Below, in pieces: positions 32,286 through 36,678 of a DNA stretch of 36,678 nucleotides. Position 1 is the first letter of the stretch. Each line of letters opens with the position of its first letter. Under the pieces are notes generated by a model. The model had not been told where the DNA came from and did not search any database. It worked only from the letters and a program-made list of their open reading frames with translations. The stretch lies in contig NZ_VNHO01000021.1 in assembly GCF_008124715.1 (NCBI RefSeq), forward strand, positions 1 through 36,678, written 5' to 3'. The position numbers and the translations under genes are program-made. This stretch comes from Thermosediminibacter litoriperuensis. GTDB taxonomy: Bacteria > Bacillota > Thermosediminibacteria > Thermosediminibacterales > Thermosediminibacteraceae.

Positions 32286-34016
32286 ATGCTCCTAAAACTT
32301 ATAATTAAGGATTTTGCCCTGATAGATGATATAGAAATTGATTTCAAGCGGGGTTTGAACATACTGACGGGCGAAACCGGCGCAGGCAAATCGATCATAA
32401 TTGACGCAATAAGCATGATCCTGGGGGAGCGGGCATCGAGTGAGTACATCAGATCAGGCAGGGAAAGTTCGGTTTTAGAGGCCGTATTCGAATACGATAA
32501 CGAAGCGATAAGTGCATTTTTAAGGGAGTTGGGGATTGAGGAGGAAGATAATACCTTAATAATATCCCGCCAGATTACCGATCAGGGAAAGAACTACTGC
32601 AGGATAAACGGCAAAAGCGTTCCCGTATCGGCACTGAAAAGTATAGGGAAATACCTAATAGATATACACGGCCAGCACCAGCACCAGTCACTGTTGAATC
32701 CCGAACGTCACCTGGAAATGCTGGACCTCCTGGGCGGTGATGAGATCGCAAATATAAAAAAGCAAGTAGGAGGCTCCTACAGAAGCATCCTCGATACTGT
32801 TCAACGGCTGAAAACGCTTAAGAAAAGTCGTGAGGAATTTTTCAAGTACAAGGAACGGCTGCGATTCGAAATCGACGAACTTGAAAAAGCTCAATTAAAA
32901 CCTAGGGAAGATATACTGCTGGAGGAAGAGCGCGAGGTACTCGCGCATTCGGAGAAAATAATGAAAGCTCTGAATTTTAGCATTTTTATGCTTTACGAGG
33001 GCGATGAGACCACCGCTCCGGTCATAGACAATTTATGCAGAATAATAAACGCCCTGGAAGATGTAAAGGGGTATTTTAAACCTGTTGAACAACCTCTTGC
33101 TTCATTGAAAAATATACTGTACGATATGGAGGATGTGGTTTCCACCATAAGAGAATGCGTCAAATCGATAGATTTCGACCCCGGGCGTCTGGACGAAATC
33201 CATACAAGGCTCGCTCTGCTGGACCGGTTAAAGAGCAAGTACAATATGAGTATCGAAGAGCTTTTAAACTATAAAGAACAAGCCGCCTCGAATTTGGAGG
33301 AGGCCTTGAATCTTGACGATGAAATATCAAAATTGGAGTCTTCCTTAAAAGAATTAAAAGAAAATTATATTAAATATTCTATAAAATTACATGACCTGCG
33401 GAAGAAGGTGGCGGCCGCCTTTGAAAAGGATATTTTTAAAGAGCTGAATGACCTCGGAATGAAAGGAACAAAATTTTCGGTGGACATTAAGTGGGCCGAA
33501 GCCGATGCAGGAGTAGAAATAAATGGTAATACTTACAAAATGAGTGAAAATGGTCTGGACAGTGTAGAATTTCTAATTTCCACGAACCCCGGCGAGCCGC
33601 TGAAACCGCTGGCAAAAATAGTATCCGGCGGGGAAGCTTCCCGTATTATGTTAGCTTTAAAAAACATTCTGGCAAGAATAGATAATATTCCGTGTCTAAT
33701 TTTCGACGAGATAGACGCGGGTATAGGAGGAAGGATATCCCAGATAGTTGGGGAAAAGTTGGCTAAGGTGGCCAGGAACCATCAGGTGCTCTGTGTTACT
33801 CACTCCCCACAGATAGCCAGCTTGGGAGATGCGCATTTTTATATAAGCAAAGTAGTAAATAAAAACAAAACCAGTACCGTCGTATCAGAGATAAAAGGCG
33901 AGGAAAGAGTTAGGGAAATAGCGAGAATGCTGGGTGGAGCGGAGATAACCAGTACTACTTTGGTCCATGCCAGGGAAATGTTGAAAATGGCCGAAGACAT
34001 AAAAAAGAACTTTTAA
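32286..34016 (+). CDS. recN: DNA repair protein RecN
   Basis: RecN is an SMC-like ATPase that acts early in double-strand break repair. Walker A is GETGAGKSIIIDA (about residues 30-42); the signature motif is VSGGEASRIMLALK and Walker B CLIFDEIDAGIGG, followed by THSPQIA. Two long coiled-coil regions lie between. The 576-residue length is normal. TTGGAGG precedes the ATG. The gene is followed by terminators that separate it from spoIVB. Confidence 0.96.
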   Translation: MLLKLIIKDFALIDDIEIDFKRGLNILTGETGAGKSIIIDAISMILGERASSEYIRSGRESSVLEAVFEYDNEAISAFLRELGIEEEDNTLIISRQITDQGKNYCRINGKSVPVSALKSIGKYLIDIHGQHQHQSLLNPERHLEMLDLLGGDEIANIKKQVGGSYRSILDTVQRLKTLKKSREEFFKYKERLRFEIDELEKAQLKPREDILLEEEREVLAHSEKIMKALNFSIFMLYEGDETTAPVIDNLCRIINALEDVKGYFKPVEQPLASLKNILYDMEDVVSTIRECVKSIDFDPGRLDEIHTRLALLDRLKSKYNMSIEELLNYKEQAASNLEEALNLDDEISKLESSLKELKENYIKYSIKLHDLRKKVAAAFEKDIFKELNDLGMKGTKFSVDIKWAEADAGVEINGNTYKMSENGLDSVEFLISTNPGEPLKPLAKIVSGGEASRIMLALKNILARIDNIPCLIFDEIDAGIGGRISQIVGEKLAKVARNHQVLCVTHSPQIASLGDAHFYISKVVNKNKTSTVVSEIKGEERVREIARMLGGAEITSTTLVHAREMLKMAEDIKKNF

Positions 34017-34041
34017 GCCCGATTGCGGCTTTTTTATTTTT
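34015..34041 (+). terminator. Intrinsic terminator after recN (first)
   Basis: AAGCC (34015-34019) pairs with GGCTT (34027-34031) and is followed by TTTTTATTTTT. The stem starts in the recN stop codon. Confidence 0.65.
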
Positions 34042-34059
34042 CCAGTATTAAAAAGACGG

Positions 34060-34097
34060 AACCGGGTTATCTTAAGTTTCAGGCCCGGTTTTTTTCA
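34060..34097 (+). terminator. Intrinsic terminator after recN (second)
   Basis: AACCGGG (34060-34066) pairs with CCCGGTT (34084-34090) across a 17-base loop and is followed by TTTTTT. It lies just upstream of spoIVB, so spoIVB needs its own promoter. Confidence 0.75.
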
Positions 34098-34119
34098 TTT
34101 TTAAAGTGGGGAGTGAAAA

Positions 34120-35436
34120 GTGTTGATTTACAGCAAAAATAGGAAGCTAATCGGTATTTTTTTGGCAATTTTCATAACTCTTATTGCACTTTCCCCTCAA
34201 TTTTCAGGATTAAACAGGTTCCCCGACAGAATAAGGGTAATTGAAGGAAAAGAGCAGACGTTGAATCTCAGAATCCCCTTCAACTTTCAGCTCTATACCA
34301 AAGACTCGGGTTTTTTAACAATTAACGGCACTGCGCTTAAGGACAAGATGAATGTAAATTTAAAAAACCCCCTTTCTATCAGATCTTCACGTCTGGGAAC
34401 CTATGATCTGGAGTTCAGGTTATTTGGAATAATCCCCGTAAAAAAGATGAAACTGGAAGTATTGCCGGAGATGAAGGTTGTACCCGGAGGGCATTCGATA
34501 GGCGTAAAATTGAGACCCGACGGGGTTATAGTGGTTGGTATCGCTTCGGTTATAGACGAAAAGGGGAAAACCTGCTACCCTGCCAAGGAAGCTGGTATCC
34601 AGGTGGGAGATACCATCTCAATGGTAAACGGATACAAAATCTATACTGCCGAGGAATTATCCAGAATAGTCAATAGGGATGACGATAAAACCGTAACCTT
34701 AACGATTAAAAGAAACGGGAAGACTTTTCAGACTCAATTATATGCGGTAAAAAGCAAGGACGGTATATATCAGATTGGACTTTGGGTCAGGGATATAGCC
34801 GCGGGAGTTGGCACTCTAACCTTTTATGATCCCGAATCCGGCTATTACGGCGCCTTGGGTCATATAATATCCGATTCCGATACGGGCAGGATTGTAGAGG
34901 TTGGGCAGGGAGAAATCATTAGAGCGAGCATAACCTCTATTGCACCGGCGAGAAAAAACGTACCAGGCGAAAAACGGGGGGTTTTTGTGGAAGAAGAAAG
35001 GGTGATAGGTAATATATTGAGCAACACGGAATTTGGTATTTTCGGCAGAATATACCAACCTGTTGAAAATCCATATTATTCAGAAATTCCAGTTGCTCTT
35101 GCCAGTTTTGCTCGTGAGGGGAAGGCACAAATTATGACTGTTATCGATGGGGAGCGAATAGAAAAATTTGATATAGAAATACAGAAAATTATCAGGCAGA
35201 ATTTTCCTAGTACAAAGGGAATGATTATAAAAATAACAGATCCGAGGCTGATAGAAAAAGCCGGCGGCATCGTCCAGGGAATGAGCGGTAGTCCCATAAT
35301 CCAAGATGGTCACCTGGTTGGAGCTGTCACACACGTATTCGTCAATGACCCTACTCGAGGTTACGGAGTTTTTGCCGAATGGATGCTTGAAGAAATATCA
35401 AAATTGAAAAACGAACGACAGGTATCTAATTTTTAA
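34120..35436 (+). CDS. spoIVB: SpoIVB serine peptidase (forespore signal)
   Basis: SpoIVB is secreted by the forespore into the intermembrane space, where it cleaves SpoIVFA and lets SpoIVFB process pro-sigma-K. The protein has an N-terminal signal-anchor (about residues 7-27), a PDZ domain (about 125-210, with KEAGIQVGDTISMVNG) and an S55 peptidase domain. His248 in GALGHIIS and Ser391 in GMSGSPI are the likely catalytic residues, with Asp in TDPRLIE completing the set. GTG 34120 has GGGGAG upstream. The next gene is spo0A, the standard neighbour. Its substrate pathway target sigK is also in this window. Confidence 0.96.
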   Translation: MLIYSKNRKLIGIFLAIFITLIALSPQFSGLNRFPDRIRVIEGKEQTLNLRIPFNFQLYTKDSGFLTINGTALKDKMNVNLKNPLSIRSSRLGTYDLEFRLFGIIPVKKMKLEVLPEMKVVPGGHSIGVKLRPDGVIVVGIASVIDEKGKTCYPAKEAGIQVGDTISMVNGYKIYTAEELSRIVNRDDDKTVTLTIKRNGKTFQTQLYAVKSKDGIYQIGLWVRDIAAGVGTLTFYDPESGYYGALGHIISDSDTGRIVEVGQGEIIRASITSIAPARKNVPGEKRGVFVEEERVIGNILSNTEFGIFGRIYQPVENPYYSEIPVALASFAREGKAQIMTVIDGERIEKFDIEIQKIIRQNFPSTKGMIIKITDPRLIEKAGGIVQGMSGSPIIQDGHLVGAVTHVFVNDPTRGYGVFAEWMLEEISKLKNERQVSNF

Positions 35437-35455
35437 AACATATTCTGGTATTTAA

Positions 35456-35484
35456 GGAGGAATATACCATTACTTGTCGAATAT
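35456..35484 (+). promoter_or_regulatory. Sigma-H promoter of spo0A with overlapping 0A box
   Basis: GGAGGAATA (35456-35464) and GTCGAATAT (35476-35484), 11 bases apart, match the sigma-H elements RNAGGAWWW and RNNGAATWW. The 0A box TGTCGAA (35475-35481) overlaps the -10, so Spo0A binding here would block or tune sigma-H transcription. A start near 35491 leaves about 30 bases of leader with GGGGGG before spo0A. Confidence 0.78.
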
Positions 35485-35521
35485 ATATTCAAAAAAGGAT
35501 ATAAAGGGGGGTTAAAATTAG

Positions 35522-36307
35522 ATGAACGATAAAAAAAGGATCCTGCTGGCTGATGATAATAAAGAATTTTGCGATCTTGTGGAAGAATATTTTTCCGGCG
35601 AAGATGACATGGAAGTGGTAGGTAAGGCTCACAATGGCCTTGAGGTGCTGGAAAAAGTACAGGAGTTGAATCCTGACCTTGTGGTACTGGATATAATAAT
35701 GCCAAATCTTGACGGCCTGGGCGTGATCGAAAAATTAGCAAATTCCGATAAAAAGCCCAAAATTATAGTACTGTCCGCAGTGGGCCAGGATAAAATCACT
35801 CAAAAAGCTATCAATTTGGGTGCTGATTATTATGTAGTAAAGCCCTTTGATTTAAAAGTTCTGGTCGAGCGCATTCGCGAACTAGTAACCCATACTACAG
35901 TGCAGAAAAAAACCAGGGCTGTAAACAGTACCGCCGGTAAGCAAAAAGATTCTAATCTGGAAATGGAAATAACCAACATAATACATGAAATAGGAATTCC
36001 CGCCCATATTAAAGGGTATTTTTATCTGAGGGAAGCGATCGCTATGGTCGTCAACAATGTGGAACTCCTGGGTGCCGTTACGAAAGTACTATACCCGACG
36101 ATAGCCAGCAAATATAAGACAACGCCCAGCAGGGTGGAAAGGGCCATCCGGCATGCTATAGAAGTTGCATGGAACAGGGGATGCATCGAAACAATAAATA
36201 ATCTTTTCGGTTATACTATTCCAAAGGACAAAGGAAAACCCACGAACTCCGAATTTATCGCAATGATTTCGGACAAGCTGAGAATGGAGCAAAAAGCCAT
36301 ATCCTAG
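35522..36307 (+). CDS. spo0A: Sporulation master regulator Spo0A
   Basis: Spo0A~P controls entry into sporulation. The receiver domain (about residues 1-125) has ADDN with the acidic pair, the phosphoacceptor Asp in VVLDIIMP (about residue 56), the switch residue in LSA and Lys in VKPFD. A short linker (to about residue 145) leads to the DNA-binding domain with the recognition segment [22 protein letters not shown]. The 261-residue length is normal. The upstream sigma-H promoter and 0A box imply the usual feedback. The gene is intact although an insertion sequence lies just downstream. Confidence 0.97.
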   Translation: MNDKKRILLADDNKEFCDLVEEYFSGEDDMEVVGKAHNGLEVLEKVQELNPDLVVLDIIMPNLDGLGVIEKLANSDKKPKIIVLSAVGQDKITQKAINLGADYYVVKPFDLKVLVERIRELVTHTTVQKKTRAVNSTAGKQKDSNLEMEITNIIHEIGIPAHIKGYFYLREAIAMVVNNVELLGAVTKVLYPTIASKYKTTPSRVERAIRHAIEVAWNRGCIETINNLFGYTIPKDKGKPTNSEFIAMISDKLRMEQKAIS

Positions 36308-36312
36308 TTTTC

Positions 36313-36335
36313 AACACCCCTAATTAAGGGGTGTT
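36313..36335 (+). terminator. Hairpin after spo0A (terminator lacking a U-tract)
   Basis: AACACCCC (36313-36320) pairs with GGGGTGTT (36328-36335). It is followed by CAGACTG rather than a T run. Insertion of the IS element directly after the stem would explain the missing T-tract. Confidence 0.6.
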
Positions 36336-36336
36336 C

Positions 36337-36374
36337 AGACTGTCGACAAAGTAACTGTCGACAGTCTTTTTTTG
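36337..36374 (+). terminator. Perfect hairpin with T-tract at the IS left end
   Basis: AGACTGTCGAC (36337-36347) pairs with GTCGACAGTCT (36357-36367) over 11 perfect pairs and is followed by six more T. It works as an intrinsic terminator and probably belongs to the end of the IS element, insulating the transposase from spo0A read-through. Confidence 0.7.
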
Positions 36375-36447
36375 CAAAAGCTAGTACAAAAATCATCAGC
36401 TTTTTAGTAAAATTAAAGAAGATACAAAAATATTGTGGGGCGATGAA

Positions 36448-36678
36448 ATGTTAACGAAGAAAAATCGAGAAATAATAGAGCAGGTAGAATTAGTAAGCAT
36501 CGATAGCTTAGTACCTCAAGACCATCTCCTTAGGGCAGTAGAAGAAAGCATCGACTTTAATTTCATTTATGATGAAGTAAAAGACCTATATAGCGAAAAT
36601 ACAGGAAGACCTAGTATTGACCCGGTAGTGTTAATTAAGCTACTCATGCTCCAAGCATTGTATGGAATCCGCTCCATG
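36448..36678 (+). CDS. IS1182 family transposase, N-terminal part (partial)
   Basis: An open frame of 77 codons starts at ATG 36448 and runs off the window. It begins MLTKKNREIIEQVELVSIDS and contains LVPQDHLLRAVEESIDFNFI and GRPSIDPVVLIKLLMLQAL, the DUF772 N-terminal domain of IS1182/IS5-like DDE transposases. TGTGGGGCGATGAA upstream could serve as ribosome-binding site. The DDE catalytic domain is outside the window, so activity cannot be judged. Confidence 0.88.
   Translation, partial: MLTKKNREIIEQVELVSIDSLVPQDHLLRAVEESIDFNFIYDEVKDLYSENTGRPSIDPVVLIKLLMLQALYGIRSM

Larger units (their letters stand above)
36337..36678 (+). mobile_element. IS1182-type insertion sequence, left part
   Basis: The transposase start and a perfect hairpin at 36337-36367 mark the left part of an insertion sequence that runs off the right edge. 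The exact left terminal repeat cannot be fixed without the other end; about 36336-36340 is my estimate. Confidence 0.7.

Noticed and set aside
1..36678. CRISPR arrays, tRNA and rRNA genes
   Set aside because: No regularly spaced direct repeats, tRNA cloverleaf or rRNA-like sequence was noticed on either strand.

Overview
The window comes from a spore-forming, probably thermophilic, anaerobic Firmicute, most likely a Thermoanaerobacterales/Thermosediminibacterales-type clostridium. This is inferred from a full spoIIIA operon, sigK, spoIVB and spo0A, a monoderm-type type IV pilus locus, frequent TTG/GTG starts with strong Shine-Dalgarno sites, and an OLE RNA, a large structured RNA known from extremophilic and anaerobic Firmicutes. 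Nearly all genes are on the + strand in long operons; the exception is a P-type ATPase at the left.

Left edge (1-3541): the 3' end of a group II (class C-like) intron with its maturase C-terminus abuts the stop codon of a minus-strand P-type Ca/Mn ATPase. That ATPase has a good sigma-A promoter and a yybP-ykoY (Mn2+) riboswitch whose P1 strand is shared with a terminator. A divergent gene encodes a QueT-type transporter. 3542-8202: queT, mltG, a class B penicillin-binding protein, an uninterrupted sigK behind a sigma-K-type promoter, and a YqeG-type HAD phosphatase with a terminator. 8317-15857: a type IV pilus/pseudopilus operon (pilB, pilC, pilin, a short prepilin peptidase, three minor pilins, comFB, pilM, pilN, pilO), which runs without a gap into aroK, aroQ, pepP, efp and an acidic zinc-ribbon protein, ending at a terminator near 19040.

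19103-24159: the eight-gene spoIIIA operon, which builds the mother-cell half of the feeding-tube channel. 24257-28259: asp23-amaP-DUF2273 envelope genes, nusB, xseA, xseB and ispA. Where many Firmicutes have dxs after ispA, this window has an OLE RNA (about 28341-28955) with its own promoter, followed by oapA, the gene for its membrane partner. 29602-34016: tlyA, a membrane-anchored PD-(D/E)XK-like protein of unknown role, nadK, argR and recN, closed by two terminators. 34120-36307: spoIVB and spo0A, the latter behind a sigma-H promoter overlapped by a 0A box. The right edge is the start of an IS1182-type transposase inserted just after the spo0A hairpin.

The most notable items are the OLE RNA/OapA pair, a possible switch between the closing OLE stem and the oapA ribosome-binding site, the Mn2+ riboswitch-ATPase pair, and the uncharacterised membrane nuclease-fold protein between tlyA and nadK. 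OLE RNA and OapA are already described in the literature; the proposed coupling of OLE folding to oapA translation is my inference.
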